Shown here piece after piece: positions 1 to 7,896 of a DNA stretch of 64,000 nucleotides. The stretch spans positions 186,001 through 250,000 of the forward strand of contig CP046864.1 of NCBI GenBank assembly GCA_039640495.1. The letters are read 5' to 3'. Under the pieces are notes generated by a model. That model was not told the DNA's origin, did not search any database, and saw only the letters and a program-made list of their open reading frames with translations. The stretch is from Rhodobacteraceae bacterium IMCC1335 (GTDB lineage Bacteria > Pseudomonadota > Alphaproteobacteria > Rhodobacterales > Rhodobacteraceae). Within the stretch, counting starts at the first letter, position 1. Every line of letters begins with the position of its first letter. Made by a program: the position numbers and the translations under genes.

Positions 1-801
1 GTTTTGGCGGGCGGCGTTGAAACCTATTCGCAGCGCCCGATTCGGCTGCGCAGCCGGCATGGCGCCGCTTTGGCATTGCCCTATGATCGCCCCGCTTTTG
101 CGCCGGTTGCGGATCAAGATCCGGATATGGATATTGCGGCGGATCAGGTTGCGCAGCAGATGGGGATCGATCGCGCGGCGCAGGATGCTTGGGCTAGGCT
201 AAGCCATCAAAAGGCCCAAGCAGCGCAAAAGGCTTTGGCTGCTGAGATCGTAGCGCTGGGCCCTAAAAACCTAGATCACGACAGTTATACCCGCAGGTTA
301 AGCCCGGAATTATGCGCCAGAGCGCCGATTTTATCGGGTAGCATTACGCATGCCAATAGCGCTGTTGCGGCCGATGCCGCGGCGTTTTGTTTGGTGGTCT
401 CTGATCAGATTGCAGCGCAGATCGCTGCGCCATCGGTTGCAATTTTACAAAGCGCGGCTTTGGCCAGCAATCCGGCTTTTCCCGCGCTGGCACCGGTTCC
501 CGCCATTCGCGAGGTCCTTCAAAAGGGCGGGGTGGACGCGCGCGATCTTGCTCAGGTTGAAATGATGGAGGCCTATGCCGCCCAAGCGCTGGCTTGCATT
601 CAAGATACTGGATTAGATCCGGCGCGGTGCAATATCAAAGGCGGCGCGCTTGCGCGGGGCCATCCGATTGGCGCATCGGGGGCGATTCTGGCCGTGCGCT
701 TGTTTCATGATTTGTGCCAAAGCGCTGGGCAAATCGGGCTGGCTGCCATTGCCGCTGCGGGCGGCTTGGGCAGCGCCTTGCTTTTGCAAAGCGGCGATTA
801 A
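1..801 (+). CDS. Thiolase-like protein, 5' end cut off by the window
   Basis: The reading frame is open from base 1, so the N-terminal half lies outside the window. The visible 266 codons look like the C-terminal two thirds of a thiolase: AGGVET at the edge matches the thiolase AGGxExMS region, and [15 protein letters not shown] near the end is the thiolase GHP motif with its histidine. Two other hallmarks are changed. The usual NEAF is [10 protein letters not shown], which lacks the asparagine, and the C-terminal C-x-GGG region reads AAAGGLG, which lacks the catalytic cysteine. Ordinary thiolysis or Claisen condensation is therefore doubtful. The region before GHP is also poorly conserved ([12 protein letters not shown] in place of GNASGINDGAAA). 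The gene converges on bioY with a 4-base overlap. It may be a divergent non-catalytic paralogue or an enzyme with altered chemistry. Confidence 0.75.
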   Translation, partial: VLAGGVETYSQRPIRLRSRHGAALALPYDRPAFAPVADQDPDMDIAADQVAQQMGIDRAAQDAWARLSHQKAQAAQKALAAEIVALGPKNLDHDSYTRRLSPELCARAPILSGSITHANSAVAADAAAFCLVVSDQIAAQIAAPSVAILQSAALASNPAFPALAPVPAIREVLQKGGVDARDLAQVEMMEAYAAQALACIQDTGLDPARCNIKGGALARGHPIGASGAILAVRLFHDLCQSAGQIGLAAIAAAGGLGSALLLQSGD

Positions 802-1430
802 TGCGCTTCGTCCTTTTGGGGCGGATTATCTGCCGCTTGTGCAGCCGCATCCGGATCCGGCGTCGGCTGGGGTGATTTTGCCAAGACCATCTGCGGGCGT
901 GCGCTATAGATCGCGCGCGTAATCACGGCGCAGAGGATCACTTTGATCACATCGCCGGGTAAAAACGGCGCCACCAAAGCCAATGAAGCCAAAAGCGGCT
1001 TATCGATCATTACGGATAGGCCAACAACGCCCGGGATATACAGCGCGATAATACCGCCAAGCAGGGCGGCCAGGGCGCTGGCTGGGCCAATGGAGAGCCG
1101 CGCCAAGCGTTGCATGCTCCATCCGGTGACAAAGGCGGCGATCGGAAATCCGATTAGGAACCCAACGCTGGGCGAGGCAAACACGGCCAAACCGCCGCGC
1201 CCGCCGGCCAAAAGAGGTAAGCCCAGCGCTGTTAAGCCAAGGAACAACAAGGCCGCTTGCGCGCCCGCGCGCGCGCCCAAAATGGTACCGCAGAGCATGA
1301 TCCCCAAGCTTTGCGCCGTGATGGGCACGCCGCTAATAAGGGTGATTTTGGGAATTAAGCCCAAAGCCGCAATCACCGCCGCAAACAGCGCCACCAAAAC
1401 AACAGTCTTATCCATATTTTTTTCAATCAT
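798..1430 (-). CDS. bioY: BioY, substrate-binding S component of biotin ECF transporter
   Basis: A 210-residue integral membrane protein with about six hydrophobic segments that binds biotin and passes it through the membrane when joined to BioM and BioN. BioY-type sequence includes GIMLCGTILGARAG and the GRGGLAVFASPSVGFL stretch around residues 75-95. A hydrophilic Pro/Ala-rich tail follows residue 180 and is longer than in many BioY proteins. The ATG overlaps the bioN stop codon (ATGA), which indicates translational coupling as the last gene of bioM-bioN-bioY. Its end overlaps the convergent thiolase-like gene by 4 bases. No biotin biosynthesis genes are visible, which fits uptake of vitamin from seawater (inference). 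Confidence 0.93.
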   Translation of the reverse strand: MIEKNMDKTVVLVALFAAVIAALGLIPKITLISGVPITAQSLGIMLCGTILGARAGAQAALLFLGLTALGLPLLAGGRGGLAVFASPSVGFLIGFPIAAFVTGWSMQRLARLSIGPASALAALLGGIIALYIPGVVGLSVMIDKPLLASLALVAPFLPGDVIKVILCAVITRAIYSARPQMVLAKSPQPTPDPDAAAQAADNPPQKDEAH

Positions 1431-2032
1431 CTGGGTGCCGCGCCGCCGCGGGCGTTCAAAGCCTCTGAAACATGCTCTGCATCATCAAGCGCGCTAAGGG
1501 CAAGCGGAAAAATAATCCGCCAAGTGCCGTGTTTGCTGCTGCGCGCGCGATGGGCAAGGCGCAGCAGGTTGGCCCGCTCGATGAAAACGGGAATGAAGCG
1601 CAATGTCAGAGCAATCATCAAACCAAGCTTTTTACCCTGCGCTCCGTTTTTGTCAAAAGGTGCCATGGCTTTCTCGATCAACGCGCTGAAATCAGCAAGA
1701 GAGGTGGTGGTGGTAACAAGATTGGCGAAGGTGAAGGCCGCTGCCAGTTTAAAAATAATAAAGAGGCCAGATTGCAAATCAGCCGTGTAGAAATGCCAGA
1801 TGAGAATAATCGCAACGAACGGCCAAAGCGGGCGAAGCAGTTTTAAACTGAACCAAAGATATCTCCTACCTTGACTGGCAATAAGACAAAAGGGGAGACC
1901 CACGGCGCATAGCAAAAGCATTTGAGACTGGATCAACATCAATCCGGTGGTAAAGGTCAGCAGCATGACCACTTTCAGGCTGGCGGGCCAGCGGTGAAAA
2001 ATCGTTTGATAGGGGGTTGTGAGCGCCAGCAT
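1427..2032 (-). CDS. bioN: BioN, ECF transporter T component
   Basis: A 201-residue CbiQ/EcfT-family membrane protein that couples the ATPase BioM to the biotin-binding BioY. It has several hydrophobic segments in the first 120 residues. A cytoplasmic C-terminal region ends in the Ala-Arg-Gly coupling motif characteristic of EcfT (NARGG, about residue 195). Its ATG overlaps the bioM stop as TGATG and its own stop overlaps the bioY start, so the three genes form a tightly coupled operon. The length is typical for the short BioN subtype. The bioN assignment rather than a generic ecfT rests on the neighbouring bioY. Confidence 0.9.
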   Translation of the reverse strand: MLALTTPYQTIFHRWPASLKVVMLLTFTTGLMLIQSQMLLLCAVGLPFCLIASQGRRYLWFSLKLLRPLWPFVAIILIWHFYTADLQSGLFIIFKLAAAFTFANLVTTTTSLADFSALIEKAMAPFDKNGAQGKKLGLMIALTLRFIPVFIERANLLRLAHRARSSKHGTWRIIFPLALSALDDAEHVSEALNARGGAAPR

Positions 2033-2733
2033 CAGATCTGTTCTACCTGCGCCATTGCGTTTTCAAAGGCTGGAATAATATTCTTGGGCAACCCATCGCC
2101 CGCAACCTGTCCTTTTTCAAGCCAAATCACGCGTTCATATTCCGCAAGGGCTTGTAAATCATGCGTGATGTGCAGCACCGATTGATCCAGCCCGTAGAGA
2201 AGGTTTTGTAAATAGGTTTTTGTGGGCAAATCCAACCCAGCAAAAGGCTCGTCTAAAACCAACAGCGGGGGTGCCATGGCCAAAACCGACAGCAAGCATA
2301 CCAAGTGACGTTGGCCCTGAGAAAGTGTTGCAATCGTGCGCTCAGCCCAGTCCAGCCGGTCAAACTGCTGCAAGATTTTGGTGGCATTTTGCATCGCCTC
2401 GGCTTTGCGCTGCCCCTGTTGCGTCAGACCGAAGCTGAGTTCTTCAAGAACCGTGGGAAAAATGATTTGATGATCCGGGTTTTGAAACAGAATGCCGACG
2501 GTTTTCAGCGCCGCAGCGCGGTGTTTAAACAGATCATTCCCGTTGACCTGCACCCGCCCTGATGAAGGAGCCAACAGCCCACAGAGCAGGCGTGCAAAAG
2601 AGGTTTTGCCCGATCCGTTACGCCCGATCACGCCCACGCGCTGTTCTTGAATATCAAGCGAAACCCCTTTTAGCAATTCACGCGCATTCAAGCTTAGGCT
2701 GACATTTTCAAATTGAATGGTGCAGTCGGCCAT
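2032..2733 (-). CDS. bioM: BioM, ATP-binding component of biotin ECF transporter
   Basis: An ABC ATPase of about 233 residues that powers biotin uptake with BioN and BioY. It shows Walker A GRNGSGKTS, a signature LSQGQRH, Walker B LLVLDEPFAGLD and a late H-loop histidine (THDL). The frame extends upstream to a TTG at 2754, but the ATG at 2733 (MADCTIQFENVSL) gives the usual ECF ATPase N terminus and is preferred. Neither start has a strong ribosome binding site. It is the first gene of bioMNY and ends with a TGATG overlap with bioN. Confidence 0.9.
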   Translation of the reverse strand: MADCTIQFENVSLSLNARELLKGVSLDIQEQRVGVIGRNGSGKTSFARLLCGLLAPSSGRVQVNGNDLFKHRAAALKTVGILFQNPDHQIIFPTVLEELSFGLTQQGQRKAEAMQNATKILQQFDRLDWAERTIATLSQGQRHLVCLLSVLAMAPPLLVLDEPFAGLDLPTKTYLQNLLYGLDQSVLHITHDLQALAEYERVIWLEKGQVAGDGLPKNIIPAFENAMAQVEQI

Positions 2734-2765
2734 CGCGCAGATCCAAGGTTTCAATTGCTTGCCCG

Positions 2766-2794
2766 CTTTAAGTCTGTGGCTATGCGCTTGTCAA
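2766..2794 (-). promoter_or_regulatory. Possible sigma-70 promoter for bioMNY
   Basis: On the minus strand an exact TTGACA (2794-2789) is followed after 17 bases by TTAAAG (2771-2766), a weak -10 match. It lies about 35 bases upstream of the bioM ATG. The perfect -35 and right spacing support it, but the poor -10 leaves it tentative. Bases 2795-2923 hold nothing else I can name. Confidence 0.3.
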
Positions 2795-2923
2795 TGTGCG
2801 CCCTGCTGGCATGCGCTTTAAAAATCTAAATGGGCGATTGATCAATGCAAAGGGCGTTGGCAGACGGGCCTTCGTGAGTTTTGGGCTGAAGGAAATAAGC
2901 GCAAGGCAGAAAGAGCGCTGTTT

Positions 2924-3508
2924 TCAGATTAGCAAGACCTGTGTTCCTATTTTGGTGAGCTGAAATAAGTCTTCGATATGCTCATTATAAAGCCCAATGC
3001 ACCCATTAGATGAGCGTCGCCCGATTTTGCGCGTATCATGGGTTCCGTGAATTCGAAAATATTGCCAGCTTAAATATAAAGCATGCGATCCGAGCGGATT
3101 ATCTGGGCCCGGGCCAATAAAATCTGGCCATTCCGGATTGCGTTTTTTCATTGCAGGGGTGGGGCGCCAACTGGGCCCAGTCACCTTTCGCGTGATCGAG
3201 GTGCGGCCGCGACGCGTCAGATCGTCTGTCATGGGAACGCTAGAGGGGTATAATTTATACGTATTCTCATCTTCAGACCAAAAATGCAGCGCGCGCGATG
3301 TGATATCAACCAGCACCGCCCCGTTTTTTAAATTTGAGAAATAAGGTTGCCACTCTAATGTTCGGAAGCTGGAGACATTATGGCGCACGCCTTGAGAAAT
3401 TTCCTGTTCAATTTCAGTTGAGCTATCATCAGCCTCTTGAGCAAGCGCGGGGGTGGCCAGCAAGGCTGCGCTGCAATGGATAAAATGGCGTCTGGTTAAA
3501 TTTGTCAT
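2924..3508 (-). CDS. Secreted L,D-transpeptidase (YkuD family)
   Basis: A protein of about 194 residues with the YkuD catalytic centre: HGTHDT, then SSNGCIGLYN, so the active-site cysteine lies about 18 residues after the HGT histidine. Such enzymes make 3-3 cross-links in peptidoglycan or attach proteins to it in the periplasm. The frame is open further upstream, but the ATG at 3508 is chosen. It has AAGGA about 7 bases before it, and it starts a signal peptide (MTNLTRRHFIH, then a hydrophobic run ending ATPALA). The RRHF stretch could serve the Tat route. It is divergent from the CAP lipoprotein at 3682 and probably shares that promoter region. A second family member lies at 4211. Confidence 0.9.
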   Translation of the reverse strand: MTNLTRRHFIHCSAALLATPALAQEADDSSTEIEQEISQGVRHNVSSFRTLEWQPYFSNLKNGAVLVDITSRALHFWSEDENTYKLYPSSVPMTDDLTRRGRTSITRKVTGPSWRPTPAMKKRNPEWPDFIGPGPDNPLGSHALYLSWQYFRIHGTHDTRKIGRRSSNGCIGLYNEHIEDLFQLTKIGTQVLLI

Positions 3509-3681
3509 GCCGAGATCCTTAAAATTTCCAGCCTTATACAGGCTTTTTGTGAAATATGCAGCTTGTGCTGGTTTTTCAACATCTGAGCAAGCATTTGTGA
3601 AGATAAAGCAAAACTGGGTTTGATTGGCAACGGCAGACATAGTAAGGACACCCAACTGTTACTAAATTATCCGAGGGATAG

Positions 3682-4221
3682 ATGGCTCGATTAAACTTTG
3701 CCGCGTTAATCGTTATTATGATTATGGCGGGCTGTGTCAGTGATGTGCCCCAGATGGCCTCAGATGGTAAGCCCGTACCCAAACCTTATTTTTTATCTCA
3801 AGTTGAGCCCGCAATTATAAAATTTCGTATGCTAGACGGGGTAAACGCGCTGCGTCAGTCGCGCGGCGCCGATGTGGTAAATTTAAATGCCAGCTTAACG
3901 GCTGCCGCGGCCACGCATGCCCGCGATATGTCTGTGCAAGACCGCCCATGGCATTTTGGGTCGGATGCATCATCGCCCATCGACCGGCTGGTGAGGGTTG
4001 GCTATTCTGGGCAGTTGGTTGGCGAGGTGATATCGGAAACCTACGAGACTGAGCTGGAAACGCTGGCCGCTTGGATGACAGATGAAGGTGCGCGTCGCAT
4101 TATTTTAGATGTCAAAGCCGATGAGTTGGGTTTGGCTTGGCATCAAGAAGCGGATGGAAAGATCTGGTGGGCAATGGTTTTAGGGGCCAGCCCCGCGCCA
4201 CAAGCCCCCGTCACGGAGTGA
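3682..4221 (+). CDS. CAP-domain (SCP/PR-1-like) lipoprotein
   Basis: A 179-residue protein with a lipobox near residue 18 (MIMAGC), so it is predicted to be lipid-anchored. The rest matches the bacterial CAP fold: VNALRQSRGA, then LNASLTAAAATHARDM, a central WHFGSDASSPIDRL, and GEVISETYETELETLAAWM where plant and bacterial members have their GEN and W motifs. The C terminus (ELGLAWHQEADGKIWWAMVLG) fits the final CAP strand. No enzymatic role is established for most bacterial members. Its position between two L,D-transpeptidases suggests a cell-envelope role (inference). It overlaps the convergent gene at 4211 by 11 bases. Confidence 0.88.
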   Translation: MARLNFAALIVIMIMAGCVSDVPQMASDGKPVPKPYFLSQVEPAIIKFRMLDGVNALRQSRGADVVNLNASLTAAAATHARDMSVQDRPWHFGSDASSPIDRLVRVGYSGQLVGEVISETYETELETLAAWMTDEGARRIILDVKADELGLAWHQEADGKIWWAMVLGASPAPQAPVTE

Positions 4222-4729
4222 TTAAGATTGGGGTGCCGATAGGCACCAAAGCGTAAATTTCTTGAATTTCGTGATCTTTTACGGCGATACAGCCTTCGGT
4301 CCAATCGCGTTTCCAAAAGCGCGGCTTTTTGTTTTGTCCATGGATAAAGATATCGCCACCTGCCGAAGCACCCATGCTTTGGGCATAGGCGCGATCCTGC
4401 GCATTCGGGTATGAAATCCCTAAAGACATATAAAATTTGCTGTTCGGGTTTTTGCGATCGATGTAATATAGACCCTCCGGGGTCTTTCCATCCCCTCTCA
4501 ATGATTTGTGACCATTTGGGGTGAACCCCAGACCAATCCGATAGCTGCGGATGATTGCGTTCTCGGATAGCAGATACATCCGGCGGGCCGATTTATCCAC
4601 GCTGATGCTGGTGATTTGTACATCTTTGGTGAGGGACGATTTTCCAGACATCGTGAACCCAGAAAAATCCAAGCACCCACTCAGCAGAAGCACCCCGCAT
4701 AGGGGAAGGAAAAACCGTTTTGAAACCAT
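4211..4729 (-). CDS. L,D-transpeptidase lipoprotein (YkuD family)
   Basis: A 172-residue predicted lipoprotein (lipobox LLLSGC ending near residue 19). The YkuD catalytic signature is visible as IHGQN followed by WTEGCIAVKDHEI, which supplies the His and Cys. The central segment (GDGKTPEGLYYIDRKNPNSK) is typical of the YkuD strand region that binds peptidoglycan stems. It differs from the transpeptidase at 2924 in anchoring (lipid anchor versus cleaved signal) and in active-site spacing. Its 3' end overlaps the CAP gene by 11 bases. It could alternatively trim or modify peptidoglycan stem peptides as an L,D-carboxypeptidase-like enzyme. Confidence 0.9.
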   Translation of the reverse strand: MVSKRFFLPLCGVLLLSGCLDFSGFTMSGKSSLTKDVQITSISVDKSARRMYLLSENAIIRSYRIGLGFTPNGHKSLRGDGKTPEGLYYIDRKNPNSKFYMSLGISYPNAQDRAYAQSMGASAGGDIFIHGQNKKPRFWKRDWTEGCIAVKDHEIQEIYALVPIGTPILITP

Positions 4730-4785
4730 AAATATGCCTGTTTTTTGACACCTTTTACCACAATTTCAAAGGTTTGAAAGTAAAT

Positions 4786-6009
4786 TCATGCTGCCCGTTT
4801 GTGGAATGCCCCTACCAGTTCTGCGTGATAAGACCAGCGGAACTGATCTACGGGGGTCACGGCCTCTAAACTATAGCCGGCATCTGTTAATATTTTCGCA
4901 TCGCGAGCAAAGCTCACCGGGTTGCAGGATACATAAGCCAGGGTCTTAATAGTAGTTTGGGCCAGCATCGTCACCTGCGCTTGCGCGCCCGCGCGCGGCG
5001 GATCGATGACAGCGGCCTCAAATTTATTCAGTTCATCTGGCAAAAGGGGGCGGCGGAATAGATCGCGTTTCTCATGGCTGATTTTCTTCAAGCCTGGCGT
5101 CTTGCGCCAAGCTTTATCAAGCGCTGCCAACATATCTGCCTCGCCCTCAACCGCGTGAATTTCAGCCATTTGTGCTAAGGGCAGACTGAACGTGCCGCAT
5201 CCGCTGAATAGGTCAAGCACAGGGCTTGCGCTTTTCAGGATGTCCCCTACCGTTTCGATCAGGCTGGTTTCCCCATGTTGGGTAGCCTGTAAAAAACTGC
5301 CCGGGGGCGGTGTGATTTTGGCTGGTCCAATGGGTTGTTCGGGCGGCGAAAGGGTGGCAACGACTTCGTTGTTCCAGCTTAGCCGGGCCAGCCGGTGTTG
5401 CAGTGCGGCGGCAGCCAAACTAACGCGCAATGCGTCATCCAATGGTTTGCCTCCAATGGCCAAAAGATCTAAGCCAGCGGCGGCTTGGGTTGCCTGTATC
5501 TTCAACGTCGATTTGCGGCTGCCCCCAAGTTGGGCAAGCGTTTCCAGAACGGGGCGCGCTTTTAACAAATCCGGGTGTAAAAGCGCGCAATTTGGAATCT
5601 CAACGATTTGATCCGACGCCTGTGCGTGAAATCCGATCAATGCGCCTTTTTTGGTCCGCCGCACAGCAAAGCTTGCCCTGCGGCGAGTGTTGGGCGGTGA
5701 GGTGAGGATGGGGTTCATCCGCGTTTTTAGTCCATGCGCGGCCAAAGCTTGCACGATAATTTCGGTTTTCCACCGGGCTACAAAGGCGTCAGATGCGTGC
5801 TGAACTTGGCAGCCACCACAGGTTTTAAAATGCGGGCAGGGCGGCGATACACGATCTGAGCTGGGCGTTAGGATTCGCCTGTCAATCAGGGTTTGGCCCT
5901 GTTGCTTGGCCTGCACAAGTTCGCCCGGCAGCGTGCGCGGCGCGAAAAGGCCCGTTTCGGTGATGCCATCGCCCAGATGACCCATGCGTTTAATTATAAA
6001 CTCTTGCAT
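4786..6009 (-). CDS. RNA m5U methyltransferase of the TrmA/RlmD family
   Basis: A 407-residue SAM-dependent uridine-C5 methyltransferase. Cysteines C58, C64, C67 (CPHFKTCGGCQ) and C141 (IPNCALLHP) can hold the [4Fe-4S] cluster of RlmD-type enzymes. The SAM-binding loop is LDLFSGCGTFSLPLA. Motif IV is VIDPPRAGA, and the catalytic cysteine lies in AYVSCNPVSFARD. A TRAM-like N terminus (residues 1-45) probably binds RNA. The target is most likely 23S rRNA, as for RlmC/RlmD, but the exact uridine cannot be read from sequence. It is monocistronic, between the LDT lipoprotein and the ABC exporter genes. Confidence 0.88.
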   Translation of the reverse strand: MQEFIIKRMGHLGDGITETGLFAPRTLPGELVQAKQQGQTLIDRRILTPSSDRVSPPCPHFKTCGGCQVQHASDAFVARWKTEIIVQALAAHGLKTRMNPILTSPPNTRRRASFAVRRTKKGALIGFHAQASDQIVEIPNCALLHPDLLKARPVLETLAQLGGSRKSTLKIQATQAAAGLDLLAIGGKPLDDALRVSLAAAALQHRLARLSWNNEVVATLSPPEQPIGPAKITPPPGSFLQATQHGETSLIETVGDILKSASPVLDLFSGCGTFSLPLAQMAEIHAVEGEADMLAALDKAWRKTPGLKKISHEKRDLFRRPLLPDELNKFEAAVIDPPRAGAQAQVTMLAQTTIKTLAYVSCNPVSFARDAKILTDAGYSLEAVTPVDQFRWSYHAELVGAFHKRAA

Positions 6010-6060
6010 GGTGTTGCTTTAGAGGATGGGCGGCCCCGTTAAAAGGACCAATTGCGCCTT

Positions 6061-7896
6061 TTATTCGGCCGCCGGTTGCAACCCAATAAAGCCGCCGGAT
6101 TGGCGGTTCCAATACCGCGCATAAAGCCCGCCTTGCGCCAGAAGGCTGTCATGGCTGCCGGCTTCGATGATTTTCCCTTGATCCAGAACGATGATGCGAT
6201 CCATCCGCGCAATGGTTGAGAGGCGATGGGCAATTGCCAGCACGGTTTTGCCTTCCATCACCGTATCGAGCGCGTCTTGGATATATGCCTCGACTTCGCT
6301 GTCTAAGGCGCTGGTTGCTTCATCTAGAACCAAGATGGGTGCATCCTTCAAAATTGCGCGCGCCAAGGCGATGCGCTGGCGCTGCCCACCGGATAATTTC
6401 ACCCCGCGCTCGCCCAAATGGGCCTCATAGCCGCGCCGGCCTTTAAAATCTTCAAGATCCTGAATGAAAGCATCCGCTTCGGCCTTTTGAGCGGCTGCGC
6501 GCATTTGCGCTTCGCTGGCGCTTGGCTGACCGTAAAGAATATTATCGCGGGCCGCGCGGTTAAACATCGCGGTTTCCTGCGTCACCGTGGCGATTGCGCG
6601 GCGAAGGCTTTCTTGGGTGACCTGCTGGATGTTTTGACCATCAATCAGGATCTGGCCGCTTTCGGGATCGTGAAGCCGCAAAAGCAAAGAAATCAAAGTG
6701 GATTTCCCCGCGCCAGAGGCGCCGATAATCCCCAGCTTTTCGCCGGGTTGAATGGTCAGAGAGATATTTTCAATTCCACCTTTTTCGCGACCATAGGCAA
6801 AAGAGGTTTGATCAAAAGTGATTGCGCCTTGGGTCACTTTTAATGGTTGCGCCGCAGGATCATCGGTTAAATCATGCGCGGAGGTGAAGGTTTTCATCCC
6901 GTTCTCCACCTCGCCCAAATTGCCATAAAGCGCCATCAGCGTGAAGCTGACCCAACCCGTCATCTGCGCCAGCCGCAAAGACACGGCACCGGCCGTCGCG
7001 ATCATCCCGACCGATCCACTGCCTTGCGACCAGCTGACCAGCGTGCTGCCAACCAGCACGATTGGCAAAATACCGGCCAGGCCCATAAGCCAAAAGCGAA
7101 ACACAACAGAAACCCGCGCATGGTCAAGCGCGGCGCCGCGAAAACCTTCCATGGCCGTTAAGGCGGCTTTATCCTCGTGCCCATCATGGGAAAATAGCTT
7201 GACCGTTTTGATATTTGTGACTGTGTCCACCACTTGGCCCGTTACATTGGCTCGGGCTCCAGCCCGCGCCGCAGATCGGGCTCGGATCAGGGGCATGAAA
7301 TGCCGGATTACCAATACATAGCTTAAAATCCACAGCAAAAGCGCCGAGCCCATAAACAGATTTATGGCGCCCAAAACCGCCAAGGCCCCCAGAACAGAGG
7401 CTAGCGCAAATAAAACCGTGTGTAGGATTTCGATCACCACATCGGTTACTGCGCGCGCGGTTTGCATTTCTTTTTGCGCAATCCTCCCGGCAAAATCATT
7501 TTCAAAAAAGCTGACCGAATGCCCCAAAACCCAGCGATGCAAACGCGAGAGCACCAGATTATGCACATTCGGCGCCACCACATAGCTTTGCATGATCGAG
7601 CTGGCGCCAAAGGCCAGCGGCCTGATCAATAAGAAAAACGCGATGGCGGCGCCTAGCATCCAAAAATTTTCTGAAAACAACGCCTCACGCGGGCTGGCCA
7701 TGCTGGCATCAATCACCAAGCCTAAAACCAAGCCGCTTAACATTTCGACGATGCCGGCGGTGATCGAGGCGGCGGCTGATAACAGCAAAACCGGCTCGCT
7801 GCCCCGCAACGCCCAGCGCAGGAAGGCGAGCAATGTTTTCGGCGGCGCGTGATCACTTTTGGCGTGATGCGAGATCCAATTGGCCAAAGGTGTCAT
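6061..7896 (-). CDS. ABC exporter half-transporter (membrane domain plus ATPase), second of a pair
   Basis: About 611 residues: an N-terminal six-helix type I exporter domain (about residues 35-330) fused to an ATPase. The ATPase has Walker A GASGAGKST, signature LSGGQRQRIALARA, Walker B ILVLDEATSALD with its catalytic glutamate, and an AIAHRLSTIA H-loop. The longer frame to 7941 is rejected because the ATG at 7896 overlaps the stop of the upstream gene as ATGA. It resembles MsbA/MdlB-type exporters. The substrate is unknown. Coupling with 7893-9731 suggests a heterodimeric exporter, although both ATPases look intact. Confidence 0.92.
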   Translation of the reverse strand: MTPLANWISHHAKSDHAPPKTLLAFLRWALRGSEPVLLLSAAASITAGIVEMLSGLVLGLVIDASMASPREALFSENFWMLGAAIAFFLLIRPLAFGASSIMQSYVVAPNVHNLVLSRLHRWVLGHSVSFFENDFAGRIAQKEMQTARAVTDVVIEILHTVLFALASVLGALAVLGAINLFMGSALLLWILSYVLVIRHFMPLIRARSAARAGARANVTGQVVDTVTNIKTVKLFSHDGHEDKAALTAMEGFRGAALDHARVSVVFRFWLMGLAGILPIVLVGSTLVSWSQGSGSVGMIATAGAVSLRLAQMTGWVSFTLMALYGNLGEVENGMKTFTSAHDLTDDPAAQPLKVTQGAITFDQTSFAYGREKGGIENISLTIQPGEKLGIIGASGAGKSTLISLLLRLHDPESGQILIDGQNIQQVTQESLRRAIATVTQETAMFNRAARDNILYGQPSASEAQMRAAAQKAEADAFIQDLEDFKGRRGYEAHLGERGVKLSGGQRQRIALARAILKDAPILVLDEATSALDSEVEAYIQDALDTVMEGKTVLAIAHRLSTIARMDRIIVLDQGKIIEAGSHDSLLAQGGLYARYWNRQSGGFIGLQPAAE

